From Treponema sp. (GTDB lineage Bacteria; Spirochaetota; Spirochaetia; Treponematales; Treponemataceae): DNA of 64,000 nucleotides. This document shows, in pieces, positions 54,824 to 63,488 of this stretch. The notes under the pieces are model-generated. The model was not told the origin of the DNA. It worked only from the letters and a program-made list of their open reading frames with translations, and did no database searches. The stretch covers positions 19,088-83,087 of the forward strand of contig JAGAZO010000006.1 of NCBI GenBank assembly GCA_017940005.1, written 5' to 3'. The translations under genes were made by a program, and so were the position numbers. Every line of letters starts with the position of its first letter. Positions within the stretch are counted from its first letter, which is position 1.

Positions 54824-55729
54824 ATGACAAGAGAAGATAACGAAGCAACGCGTGCAGTGCGCCGCGCAACGCTAAAATCACTTAAAGCAAAAAAGAAAAA
54901 CAGGCTACAGCAATTAAAAACACAATATGAACACGATATTCGTGAAGTGAATATTAACTATGCGAATGATCCAGAGCGTCTACGGGCAAAATACGCTGCT
55001 GACGATTATGCACGGAGTGAGCGAGCAAAAAAACGCGCTGCGCGGAGGATAGAACAAGCGCAACGGCTCATCGAAAAGCATAACAAAGCACGACAATTTT
55101 CGCTCGGAGAAGAAATTGCAAGCGCAATCGTGCAAGGCATAGGAGCAGCGCTTTCGATAGCAGCCATAGCTATTCTTTTGTATCATGCGGCAACGAGCGC
55201 AAGCGACAACTTACGCACAATATACATTGCAACATTTGCATGCAGCATTAGCCTCATGGTCGTGATGTATGTGATGTCTACGCTGCACCACGCGCTTACA
55301 GCAGATATTGCAAAAGAAGTATTCAACAGGCTTGCACACTGTTTTATTTTTCTCATACTCGGCAGCGTTTACACGCTGTTCACAATTGTTGCGCTCGACG
55401 GCATAGCGGGTTGGGTGCTCTTTGGCATTGTATGGTTCATGTCGCTTGTGGGTGTTGTGATGTACGCTATATGGGGTGACGAATTACTAATTGTTAATAT
55501 CATTTTATATCTCGTTGGCGGTTGGATTGGTATTGCGCTTGTGCATCAGTTGTATCGTGGGTTGCCCTCTCAAAGCTTTGTACATCTTTTTGCGAGCGGC
55601 GGGCTGTACAGTGTTGGCTGCGTGTTTTTACTGTTGCGCAAAGTTAAATATATGCACGCTGTTGGCAATTTTATTACGCTTGCAGGAACAATGTATTTGT
55701 TTGCAGCGCTCTATTTTGCAGTAGCCTGA
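54824..55729 (+). CDS. hemolysin III (PAQR-like) membrane protein with basic N-terminal extension
   Basis: 301 aa. Residues 95-301 are a hemolysin III/YqfA domain with seven membrane helices and the family motifs SLGEEIASAIVQGIGAALS, STLHHALT and LFASGGLYSVGCVFLL; in the first motif the usual His is altered. Residues 1-94 are an extra, highly charged helical region (KSLKAKKKNRLQQLKTQYEHD, RAKKRAARRIEQAQRLIEKH), probably a cytosolic coiled coil, absent from the common 210-aa form. GAGGTAT precedes ATG 54824. True lytic activity is doubtful. Confidence 0.88.
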   Translation: MTREDNEATRAVRRATLKSLKAKKKNRLQQLKTQYEHDIREVNINYANDPERLRAKYAADDYARSERAKKRAARRIEQAQRLIEKHNKARQFSLGEEIASAIVQGIGAALSIAAIAILLYHAATSASDNLRTIYIATFACSISLMVVMYVMSTLHHALTADIAKEVFNRLAHCFIFLILGSVYTLFTIVALDGIAGWVLFGIVWFMSLVGVVMYAIWGDELLIVNIILYLVGGWIGIALVHQLYRGLPSQSFVHLFASGGLYSVGCVFLLLRKVKYMHAVGNFITLAGTMYLFAALYFAVA

Positions 55730-55907
55730 ACTTTATCAAAGTGATTGCCTGCCGCTCTGTTTTCAGCAGATTCATATGCAGACTCGGCAGCGCTATTCCC
55801 CTTATTCACAAATAATTTTCTATTATTTTCACTTGCATATTTTATGTTTTGGCGTATAATATTTATAATAGTTTATTATACATGGTTTAAAACTTGAGGA
55901 GGTTTTT

Positions 55908-56453
55908 ATGAAAAAATTAATAGCAATACTCGCAGTTGTATGTTGCGGATTTATGCTTGTAGGATGCAATAATAACAATGATGATGATGATACAAGCTCA
56001 CTTTGCACTGATGGCTGGTATGAAAAGGAACTTACCTATGAAGGCAATACGCTTACCTGCTATTTTTACTATTCATCAAACGGTTCATATTCAGGAATTG
56101 AGCTCAAAGATGGTTTAACCATTGGCAAAGGCTTAAACGTTGTTTTGACAACTTCATCAAGTTCTGCTGTTGTGGGTACGCTTACGAATGCAAAATTTGC
56201 TTTTAAGACTTTTGCTGAAAATGATAAAATCGATGATTCAGGAAAAAATATTGTTGTCTCTCCAACCACATGGCAGGCAGCAGTTATAGCAAGTATGCTA
56301 CTCGAGAACAAAAAGCAACGGATAACACAGTCTTCTACACCTATTTGCGTGCGTAAAACAGACAACACTTACTCAAAAATAACAGATATTGAAGATACAT
56401 CTTGGAAAAAAATTATAGCCATGATATTAATTGAAAGTCTCCTTAAGGACTAA
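55908..56453 (+). CDS. hypothetical lipoprotein
   Basis: 181 aa. Signal peptide with lipobox LVGC at about residues 17-20, then an NNNNDDDD run. The mature part has no recognised domain; it has two Cys (SLCTDGWYEKE, TLTCYFYY) and beta-like pattern early, more helical later. GAGGAGG precedes ATG 55908 and a terminator follows, so it is a single-gene unit. Two TATAAT-like boxes lie at about 55855-55870. Confidence 0.75.
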   Translation: MKKLIAILAVVCCGFMLVGCNNNNDDDDTSSLCTDGWYEKELTYEGNTLTCYFYYSSNGSYSGIELKDGLTIGKGLNVVLTTSSSSAVVGTLTNAKFAFKTFAENDKIDDSGKNIVVSPTTWQAAVIASMLLENKKQRITQSSTPICVRKTDNTYSKITDIEDTSWKKIIAMILIESLLKD

Positions 56454-56475
56454 CTCATAGAGCGCTAATAACACG

Positions 56476-56508
56476 AATGACCGTCGTTACATGGCGGTCA
56501 TTTTTTTT
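56476..56508 (+). terminator. intrinsic terminator after the hypothetical lipoprotein gene
   Basis: AATGACCG/CGGTCATT (56476-56483/56495-56502) with a run of eight T ending at 56508. Confidence 0.85.
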
Positions 56509-56519
56509 AGGATTATAGT

Positions 56520-56900
56520 ATGACTACAAAGCTATTGTATATTGTTGCAGGTATTATTGCCGTGCTGTTGCTTTTCGGACGCAGAAAAAGCGGCGCGGAA
56601 AAAATCACCCCGCAAGCCGTAAAAGCAAAAATTGACGCGCATGAAACATATCTGCTCCTTGACGTACGCACGCCGCAAGAATACGCAACAGGGCACATCC
56701 CGACAGCAATCTTATTGCCTGACTATGAAGTAAAGAAAAACGCACCAGTACGCATTCCAGAAAAAGACAGGTATATCATTGTATATTGCAGAAGCGGTGC
56801 GCGCAGTGCAAAAGCGGCACGCATACTCATTTCGCTCGGCTACACAAATGTGCATGACATGGGCGGTATTATGCATTGGCCGTTTGACATAGAACAATAA
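56520..56900 (+). CDS. membrane-anchored rhodanese-like protein
   Basis: 126 aa. One N-terminal membrane helix (about 5-20), then a rhodanese domain: LLLDVRTPQEYATGHIPTAI and the active loop YCRSGARSAKAA with the catalytic Cys. It is probably a periplasmic or membrane-face sulfurtransferase; acceptor unknown. AGGA lies just after the T run of the preceding terminator and before ATG 56520. It is followed by the sulfhydrylase gene, another sulfur enzyme, but that has its own promoter. Confidence 0.9.
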   Translation: MTTKLLYIVAGIIAVLLLFGRRKSGAEKITPQAVKAKIDAHETYLLLDVRTPQEYATGHIPTAILLPDYEVKKNAPVRIPEKDRYIIVYCRSGARSAKAARILISLGYTNVHDMGGIMHWPFDIEQ

Positions 56901-56977
56901 CCTGTATGAGATTTTGCGCAACGCATTCCTCAAAACCAGCAAACAATATGTAGCGATGTATATTCTGATATTTCCTA

Positions 56978-57006
56978 TTGACAAACTATGTAATTTATTC
57001 TAAAGT
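56978..57006 (+). promoter_or_regulatory. promoter of the O-acetylhomoserine sulfhydrylase gene
   Basis: TTGACA (56978-56983), 17-nt spacer, TAAAGT (57001-57006). The 125-nt leader has a TAGTGCA/TGCACTA hairpin right at its start and a TGCTG/CAGCA hairpin nearer the gene; I found no SAM riboswitch or T-box signature. Confidence 0.65.
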
Positions 57007-57135
57007 GATAGTGCACCGCGATGCACTAAACGATACACTTGACAATTCTACTGCCACAAGAGTTTTTAAAAGTGCACGGCTACAACTGCTGTTTGCAGCA
57101 CAGTTTTCAGTAACACAATTTTTTAGGAGGTATAT

Positions 57136-58413
57136 ATGAAACTCGAAACGAAATGTCTTCACGCAGGGTATGAGCCAAAAAATGGCGAGCCGTGCGTCAT
57201 GCCGATTGTGCAAAGCACTACATTCAAATTTGATTCATGTGAGCATGTAGCAGCGCTTTTTGACATGCCCACCGAGTTCATGTATTCGCGCTTTGCAAAT
57301 CCCACGTGCGACGCAGTTGAAAAAAAGATTGCAGCGCTTGAAGGCGGCGTTGGCGCAATGCTCACTTCAAGCGGACAAGCGGCATCGCTCATCGCTATTT
57401 TGAATGTGTGCTCAAGCGGCGACAGCTTTATTGCAAGCTCTGCTATTTATGGCGGTACAGTGAATCTCTTTTGCGTGACGCTTAAAAAGCTCGGCATAGA
57501 GTGCATCCACGTTGACGCCAACGCCGATTACGATACAATCATCAAATCATTCAAGCCGAATACAAAAGCAGTGTTCGGCGAAACGATTGCGAATCCTGCG
57601 CTTGCGGTGTTCAATTTTGACGTGTGGGCACAGGCAGCGCACGAAAAGCATGTGCCGCTCATCATCGACAACACGTTTGCAACGCCTGTTTTGTGCCGCC
57701 CGTTTGAATGGGGCGCGGACATTGTCATTCACTCCACAACAAAATACATGGACGGCCACGCAGTGCAAGGCGGCGGCGTCATTGTTGACAGCGGTAACTT
57801 TGACTGGGAAGCGGCGCATGCAGCGACTGGCGCGTTCGAGGAATTGTGCACGGGCGACGAAAGCTATCACGGACTTGTGTACACAAAAGCGTTTGGCAAA
57901 GCGGCATACATCATAAAAGCGCGCACACAGTTCATGCGTGACTTCGGCTGCTTTCCCGCAGCGCACTCCGCGTTTTTGCTCAATCTGGGGCTTGAAACAT
58001 TGCCGCTTCGCATGAAACGCTACTGTGAAAACGCGCTCGCTGTTGCAGAGCATTTTAAAAAAAGCGACAAGATTGCGTCAGTTTCATACCCGCTTTTACC
58101 CGGTGACACGCAATACGAGCGCGCGCAAAAATATCTCGACGGCGGCGCAAGCGGCGTTGTTTCCATCAGCATACGCGGCGGGCGGGAGGCGGCAGTGCGC
58201 TTTGTAGACGCGTTGCAGCTTGCTCGATGCGAAGTGCATGTGGCAGACATTCGCACCTGCGTGCTGCATCCCGCTTCCACGACGCATCGGCAGCTCACTG
58301 ACGAGCAGCTTGCGGCAGCGGGCATCGACAGCGGCATGGTGCGCTTTAGCTGCGGTTTGGAAAACATCGACGACATCATCGAGGACATAGACAGAGCGCT
58401 TGCGGCAGTATAA
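57136..58413 (+). CDS. O-acetylhomoserine aminocarboxypropyltransferase (sulfhydrylase)
   Basis: 425 aa PLP enzyme of the Cys/Met metabolism family, length and start (METKCLHAGY-like) typical of the MetY branch, which makes homocysteine from O-acetylhomoserine and sulfide. The PLP lysine lies in HSTTKYMDGH (about residue 205); SGQAASL near 76 and QSTTFKF near 26 are family landmarks. AGGAGG precedes ATG 57136. A methionine gamma-lyase activity cannot be excluded by eye. Confidence 0.9.
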   Translation: MKLETKCLHAGYEPKNGEPCVMPIVQSTTFKFDSCEHVAALFDMPTEFMYSRFANPTCDAVEKKIAALEGGVGAMLTSSGQAASLIAILNVCSSGDSFIASSAIYGGTVNLFCVTLKKLGIECIHVDANADYDTIIKSFKPNTKAVFGETIANPALAVFNFDVWAQAAHEKHVPLIIDNTFATPVLCRPFEWGADIVIHSTTKYMDGHAVQGGGVIVDSGNFDWEAAHAATGAFEELCTGDESYHGLVYTKAFGKAAYIIKARTQFMRDFGCFPAAHSAFLLNLGLETLPLRMKRYCENALAVAEHFKKSDKIASVSYPLLPGDTQYERAQKYLDGGASGVVSISIRGGREAAVRFVDALQLARCEVHVADIRTCVLHPASTTHRQLTDEQLAAAGIDSGMVRFSCGLENIDDIIEDIDRALAAV

Positions 58414-58636
58414 AAACTGCACGCTGGTGCAGCACGTATAGCGGTGTGAAAAGTGCGGCTTGGCGGCGCACGCAAAACCTGCACGCTGGCACTGCGTGTA
58501 TGACAATGTGTTAGACTTTTGCTGTCACTGCATGCAATGACAGCAAAAATCTTCGGCTGTTTTATTTCTCAGAATATACTAATCTTATTTGCCTGCTTTC
58601 CAATCCGCCTGTTCTGTTCTTACAAAGCCCTGTTTC

Positions 58637-60190
58637 TTATTCTACCACGTAATACGCAAGCGTCCCGCCAAATCCTACGACACGTTTCCCTGTACTGTCA
58701 GTGTAGCCACACATGATGCGTTTTGCGCGTTCGTATGTAATGTCCGCAATCGTGCTGAACGGTGCAGGCAAAGTATTTTGCATGGTTGCAAGCGTCGCAG
58801 AATTGTCTGTTTGCAACCTGCTTTCTGTAGTGGAATGCACGGCGGAACTGTGCATTTGTGATTTATTTGTGTGCAATCTGTCTGTGTGCAATGTACCTGT
58901 CGTAATGCACGCTCCTTGAACACGTGCGCCCGCACATGCAATTTTTTCTGACGACTGAATGAGTATACACCGCCGTTTTCCGCCATCACGTGCGTTCATG
59001 GAGAGCACAGCTTCAAGCGTGGTACCGCTTCCTGCAAAAAAATCGAGCACTGTCGCATAGCTTTTCATCTGCGTCATGGCGAGCAGTTGCACAATGAGAT
59101 TCACCGGTTTGGGATTGGCAAACGCATGCTTTACACAGAGCATGTTGTCGAGCTTGCGCTGTGCTTCGCGCGTAGTATCTGCAACAATAATATTTTTGGG
59201 AATGATGCGGCTCTCCTCACCGTTGAAAATCTTCTTGCGCGGCACACTCGTACCGTTTGCGCCCCAGTAAATGCGGTTGTTTTGTATGAGCGAATCCATC
59301 TCCGCCTTACTGCACAACCACTGACGTGTCCATATTTTTCCCGATGGCGATGTAATTGAAAAATAGTTCGCATGATTGGGATTAGAGCGTTTTTCTGTGA
59401 ATGAAATGCTGCCTGAAAACCACGCACCGCGCTCATCACCATCTGCGTTTGTCGTTGCCCAATCAACGCGTTCTACTGTTTCAAATGGTGCGAGAAATTC
59501 CTTATCTCTTGCATAGCACACTGTGTGTTGTGTCATTGTGCGTGACCACGCATCCTTTTTGCCTTTGCCGTGCACGTACAAAAAATCATTCACGTAATTT
59601 TCTTCGCCGAAGATTTCATCGCACAAAAGACGCAGTCGCGCGTATTCAGTGTCGTCGATCGAGATGAACATGCAACCGTTTTGTGCAAGCAGTTCACGTG
59701 CGAGCAAAAGACGGCGATACATGAACGACAACCACACGCTATGACGCGCGGGATGATTTCTTGGCGCTCGCGTACCGTCAGGAAACATTTTTAAAAATCG
59801 TGTATCATTATATGTGAGCATATTGCTTCCTGTGTTGTACGGTGGGTCAATATATATCATGTCTATAGAATGCTTCCAGTCTGCAAGCAAGCATTTGAGC
59901 GCGGGATAGTTGTCGCCTTCAATAAAGATGTGTTGCGCGTCAGGCATATTGTTGCGCGGCGCATTGTCGCAAATATGAGTGTTGCTGTAGCAGGTTTTAT
60001 TATAAACAGATGTGTTATGCACTGCATGTGGCACGCTTGACTTTGTACCTGTTGCTATATTTTCACACGCAATGCACTTTTCTGGCACGAGCACAAGTCT
60101 CGCATTAGTTGTATCTACTTGTTCGGGAATATCAATCCAGGAAAATCCATAACTCTTTTCTGTCATAAAACTATTAATGTGCGCAGGCAT
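58637..60190 (-). CDS. beta-class N6-adenine DNA methyltransferase, C-terminally short, orphan
   Basis: 517 aa from ATG 60190. Motif IV is IYIDPPYNTG (about residue 120) and motif I DFFAGSGTT comes later (about 400), the beta-class order seen in type III Mod and type II enzymes. The ORF ends GGTLAYYVVE, where relatives usually continue, so the tail may be lost. A Thr/His/Ser-rich insert (HTDRLHTNKSQMHSS) lies just before the end. No restriction gene is beside it. The ORF as opened from 60295 runs through a tRNA gene, so the start was placed after it; ATG 60166 is another option. Confidence 0.8.
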   Translation of the reverse strand: MPAHINSFMTEKSYGFSWIDIPEQVDTTNARLVLVPEKCIACENIATGTKSSVPHAVHNTSVYNKTCYSNTHICDNAPRNNMPDAQHIFIEGDNYPALKCLLADWKHSIDMIYIDPPYNTGSNMLTYNDTRFLKMFPDGTRAPRNHPARHSVWLSFMYRRLLLARELLAQNGCMFISIDDTEYARLRLLCDEIFGEENYVNDFLYVHGKGKKDAWSRTMTQHTVCYARDKEFLAPFETVERVDWATTNADGDERGAWFSGSISFTEKRSNPNHANYFSITSPSGKIWTRQWLCSKAEMDSLIQNNRIYWGANGTSVPRKKIFNGEESRIIPKNIIVADTTREAQRKLDNMLCVKHAFANPKPVNLIVQLLAMTQMKSYATVLDFFAGSGTTLEAVLSMNARDGGKRRCILIQSSEKIACAGARVQGACITTGTLHTDRLHTNKSQMHSSAVHSTTESRLQTDNSATLATMQNTLPAPFSTIADITYERAKRIMCGYTDSTGKRVVGFGGTLAYYVVE

Positions 60191-60213
60191 GATGCGTAAC
60201 AATATGACACTAC

Positions 60214-60286
60214 AGCCAACTACCGGACTTGAACCGATCACCGCCGCATTACGAATGCGATGCTCTACCGGATGAGCTAAGTTGGC
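60214..60286 (-). tRNA. tRNA-Thr (CGT anticodon)
   Basis: 73 nt on the minus strand. Acceptor GCCAAC(T)/(A)GTTGGC; anticodon loop TTCGTAA on stem TCGCA/TGCGG; T loop GTTCAAGTCC. CCA not encoded. Promoter TTGCAA (60328-60323), 17 nt, TACATT (60305-60300). Confidence 0.94.
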
Positions 60287-60299
60287 AAAATACAATCTA

Positions 60300-60328
60300 A
60301 ATGTATCAAAAATGATAAATCATTGCAA
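60300..60328 (-). promoter_or_regulatory. tRNA-Thr (CGT) promoter
   Basis: TTGCAA, 17-nt spacer, TACATT; expected start about 6-8 nt before the tRNA. It could also transcribe the methylase gene beyond the tRNA. Confidence 0.55.
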
Positions 60329-60529
60329 GAGGGGTATGTACACCACATAAAATCTACTCCGCATTGCCTCAAAAAAGCATGCCAGTATTTCATACTTTTT
60401 CAACGGTCTAATTCGTACACCAAACTACAAAGCACTCATACGGAATACCATAGCCCGGTTTGCTCTAGTTAGCAACATAGTGTTGATGAGGAATGTAGCG
60501 GTAGCAACACCATACTAGCCCGTTGCATG

Positions 60530-60810
60530 CAAATATATAAATTTATTATGTAGTGTATAAAAATATACATATACAAAATCAATATGCTAAAAGAGTAGAC
60601 ACTATGTATATAAAAATACACAATAGTTGCTTCAAAATTGCTGTATATACATAAAAATAATAAAATTTAAAAAATAGTTATACAAAGTGATTTTATATAA
60701 CAGATAATTATTTTAAAATCAATCATAATTACAAAATTTTTTCAAAAAAATTTCAAACTTCTTTTACTTGGCATAAAAATTGCAAATATTTAAAAGAGTT
60801 TTAATCAGCA
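60530..60810. other. very AT-rich upstream region of the sigma factor gene
   Basis: About 280 nt of strongly AT-rich sequence with A and T tracts and no gene. It belongs to a 730-nt gap (60287-61016), the longest in the window. AT tracts may bend DNA for an activator or HU/IHF-type protein. Confidence 0.5.
60769..60784 (+). promoter_or_regulatory. sigma-54-like promoter of the sigma-70 family gene
   Basis: TGGCAT, five A, TTGCA: GG at 60770-60771 and GC at 60782-60783 are exactly 10 nt apart, as required for the -24/-12 element (consensus TGGCAC, N5, TTGCA). The predicted start near 60795 gives a leader of about 220 nt. Confidence 0.55.
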
Positions 60811-60874
60811 ACAGCTATCGGAGAGAGTTTTATTTTTCACGGACGAGCGTTTCAATCGAGAGAGTTTTGTTAAT

Positions 60875-60911
60875 GCAGCACCACAGAAATTGAAATTTTC
60901 TGTGGTGCTGC
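60875..60911 (+). other. 15-bp hairpin in the sigma gene leader
   Basis: GCAGCACCACAGAAA (60875-60889) pairs perfectly with 60897-60911 around a 7-nt loop; TGCGT/ACGCA follows directly. No T run. It is preceded by two copies of a GAGAGAGTTTT motif (about 60818 and 60859). A cis-acting RNA control element is possible. Confidence 0.55.
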
Positions 60912-61016
60912 GTGTGTGTGCGTCTTACGCATGCGCACATGTGCATGTTTGCAAAGCAAGCTGCAATAAAAATCAGAAATCTTTCGATTTCACGTAGTTT
61001 TATAGAGGCATTTAAT

Positions 61017-61862
61017 ATGAAAAAAGAAACGCGTACCAATTCTATTTTTTCACGCTATCTCAAAGAAATTGCATCGTACAAGTTGCTTACTGCAGAAGAA
61101 GAAGCAGCTCTTGCAAAACGCATTGCTGCCGGTGACAAAACAGCCCATACAACACTTGTCAACGCAAATCTGCGGCTTGTCATAAATCTTGTAAAACGTT
61201 TTTCCAGTTCAGACATTCCCTTTATGGATCTTGTTCAAGAGGGAAATATCGGTCTTATAGTTGCTGCATCAAAATTCAATGCAACATATCATACGAGATT
61301 TTCCACATATGCATATCATTGGATTATGCAGCATCTATTACGCTATATGCACACAACGGCTGCACATATTTATATTCCGCAAAATAAATATGAATTGCTC
61401 AAAAAAATAAAAGAAACGCGTTTTCATTTGCTGCAACAAAACGGCTTTGTCCCATCAAATAAAGAAATCGCCAAAACGCTTGAAATATCTGAAAAAGCGG
61501 TGAACGAAATAGATTTGCTTCCAAACAGCATTTCAAGCTTTGATACTCCCTGCAACGAAAATGATGAGTTTGCTTTAGCAGATAGCATTCCCGATACGAG
61601 TATAGGTCCGGAAGAGCGTGCCATCAATGCAATCATTAAGCAAGAAATGGAAAAAATGATTGACACGCTCCCAAAGCAAGAACGAGACGTCATACATTGT
61701 AGATACGATTTTGCAAACATGGCACACCGCACATTAACAGAAACGAGCCAACTGCTCAAAGTATCTACAGAAACTGTGCGACAGATTGAAAAGAAAGCTA
61801 TTAGCCGTATAAAGACAATGTCGCGCACTTTTGATGAAAATGAAACAACGCTGACAGCATAA
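61017..61862 (+). CDS. sigma-70 family RNA polymerase sigma factor (RpoH/RpoS-like size)
   Basis: 281 aa from ATG 61017 with GAGG upstream. Region 1.2/2: FSRYLKEIASYKLLTAEEEAALAKRI, NLRLVINLVKRF, FMDLVQEGNIGLIVAASKF, FSTYAYHWIMQHLLRYM. Region 3: PSNKEIAKTLEISEKAVNEI. Region 4: LPKQERDVIHCRYD and KVSTETVRQIEKKAISRI. It lacks the long region 1.1, so it is an alternative factor, probably for stress, rather than the main RpoD. The ORF extension to 60912 has no site. A sigma-54-like promoter and a structured leader lie upstream, a terminator downstream. Confidence 0.93.
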   Translation: MKKETRTNSIFSRYLKEIASYKLLTAEEEAALAKRIAAGDKTAHTTLVNANLRLVINLVKRFSSSDIPFMDLVQEGNIGLIVAASKFNATYHTRFSTYAYHWIMQHLLRYMHTTAAHIYIPQNKYELLKKIKETRFHLLQQNGFVPSNKEIAKTLEISEKAVNEIDLLPNSISSFDTPCNENDEFALADSIPDTSIGPEERAINAIIKQEMEKMIDTLPKQERDVIHCRYDFANMAHRTLTETSQLLKVSTETVRQIEKKAISRIKTMSRTFDENETTLTA

Positions 61863-61900
61863 CGCTACCGACATAGTACATTGGAGAGAGAACAACATCA

Positions 61901-61944
61901 AAACCGTCGTAAAGCGAGAGACTTTGCGACGGTTTCCTTTTTTT
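61901..61944 (+). terminator. intrinsic terminator of the sigma factor gene
   Basis: 14-bp stem (61901-61914/61922-61935, one G-U), 7-nt loop, then CC and seven T. Confidence 0.88.
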
Positions 61945-61966
61945 CAAAATATGATATACTTGTTGC

Positions 61967-63376
61967 ATGGCAACTACAACGCGTCGCACGCAAAAAAAAA
62001 CACGAGCAAAATCGTCGCGCACCGAGCCAAAAATTGCGCCGACAAAAAAACAGCGCGCAGCAAAGCGCAAAAAAATTGTACTCTCACAAATGCAAACTGC
62101 GCTCATTTGCGTGGTGATTGTTGCGGCATGTTTTATTCTACTGATTGTCAATGCGCGTAAAAATCCACGCAACATTGCAGTAGAACAGCAGCTTTTGGAA
62201 CAACCGCCTGCTGCATCAACACGGAACGCGCATGCAAGCACACAGCCTGCCGTATCATCGCAAACGCAATCATCTGCAAATGAGTTGCAATCGCAATCCG
62301 CCACACAGCCACAAGGTGCGTCGAGCATTGCGCAGGCGCAAGCAACGGCGCGTCCCGCAACTTCACAATCGCAAGTCATCGCCACAGCACCTGCTGCATC
62401 GCAATCTGCTGTGCAAGCGCAAAATGTCGCGACACAAACACAACGTAGTGCAACAAGCATGCCACAATCAACAACGCAACGCGGCACAGCAGCAGGTACA
62501 TCGCAAACCGCCGTCACGGCACCTACTGCATCGCAATCTGCTGCAACAACACAGACAGGCTCGGTAGCAAAACCTGCATCAGTGCAATCCGTTTCGCCAC
62601 AATCTACATCAGTGCAGCCTACCTCGCCGCAGTTCGTGTCACCATCACAATCGTCTGCGCAATCGCCACAGTTGCCAAATATTCCCGCAGCAGTAAATGG
62701 CGCAAAGCTTGTGTTTGTATTCGATGACGCAGGACAAAATCTTTCGCAACTTGAAAAATACTTGTCGTTGCCATTTCCCATAACTGTCGCCGTGCTGCCA
62801 AAGCTCGCGCATTCAAAAGCAAGTGCAGATCGCATACGCGCGTCGGGCAACGAAGTCATGCTGCACCAGCCTATGCAGGCAATCAATTTGAACGTCAATC
62901 CTGGTCCTGGCGCAATTACACCCGACATGCAGTCGTCTGCAATAGCCGCGCTCGTCAAAGAAAACATCGCGGAAATCGGTCCGGTTGCAGGCGTGAATAA
63001 TCACGAAGGTTCGCTTATTACAGAAGACGAAATAAAAATCGGAGCGGTTATGAGCGCGGCAAAAGAGAGCGGCGCATTTTTTATGGACTCGCGCACTACA
63101 AGTCAAACGCGCGTGCCGCAAGCGTCTATGGAACTCGGCATTCCATATTACGAGCGCAATGTATTTCTTGACAATACGAAAAACCGCAGTGACATCATAG
63201 CTGAAGTTGTGCGCGCATTAAACATTGCAAACGCAAACGGCGCCGTCATCATGATAGGGCACGTGTGGTCGGCAGATGTGCTCCCTGCGATTTTGCTTGA
63301 GCTGTATCCCGTGCTCAAAAGCAAAGGCTACACGTTCACCACAGTGAGCAAGTCGGGTGCAATAAAACATCCGTAG
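61967..63376 (+). CDS. divergent polysaccharide deacetylase family protein
   Basis: 469 aa. A Lys/Arg-rich cytosolic start (1-40), one membrane helix (about 43-62), a long Ser/Thr/Gln/Ala linker with imperfect repeats (about 70-240), and a C-terminal deacetylase-like domain: KLVFVFDDAGQNLSQLEKYLSLPFPITVAVLP, NEVMLHQPMQ, GPVAGVNNHEGS and FFMDSRTTSQT. It probably acts on envelope glycans. TATACT ends 6 nt before ATG 61967 and there is no Shine-Dalgarno sequence, so the message is likely leaderless; its promoter begins right after the preceding terminator. Confidence 0.92.
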   Translation: MATTTRRTQKKTRAKSSRTEPKIAPTKKQRAAKRKKIVLSQMQTALICVVIVAACFILLIVNARKNPRNIAVEQQLLEQPPAASTRNAHASTQPAVSSQTQSSANELQSQSATQPQGASSIAQAQATARPATSQSQVIATAPAASQSAVQAQNVATQTQRSATSMPQSTTQRGTAAGTSQTAVTAPTASQSAATTQTGSVAKPASVQSVSPQSTSVQPTSPQFVSPSQSSAQSPQLPNIPAAVNGAKLVFVFDDAGQNLSQLEKYLSLPFPITVAVLPKLAHSKASADRIRASGNEVMLHQPMQAINLNVNPGPGAITPDMQSSAIAALVKENIAEIGPVAGVNNHEGSLITEDEIKIGAVMSAAKESGAFFMDSRTTSQTRVPQASMELGIPYYERNVFLDNTKNRSDIIAEVVRALNIANANGAVIMIGHVWSADVLPAILLELYPVLKSKGYTFTTVSKSGAIKHP

Positions 63377-63421
63377 TGCAAACAGCCAAGTTATTCTTTA
63401 ATATTTGGATTGAAGATGATA

Positions 63422-63450
63422 GCGGCACGAGGTTCTTTCCCCCGTGCCGC
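63422..63450 (+). other. GC-rich hairpin after the deacetylase gene
   Basis: GCGGCACG/CGTGCCGC (63422-63429/63443-63450), 13-nt loop; no T run follows. It may be a weak terminator or the edge of the inserted phage segment. Confidence 0.4.
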
Positions 63451-63488
63451 CATGTTGTGGTTTGATTTCTAATTTTGATGTATAATAG

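Noticed and set aside
56901..57135. SAM riboswitch before the O-acetylhomoserine sulfhydrylase gene
   Set aside because: Small hairpins are present but no SAM-I core motifs and no terminator.
61801..62967. 388-codon minus-strand ORF opposite the deacetylase gene
   Set aside because: Cys- and Ala-rich shadow caused by the low-complexity linker; the plus-strand frame has a clear domain, membrane helix and promoter.
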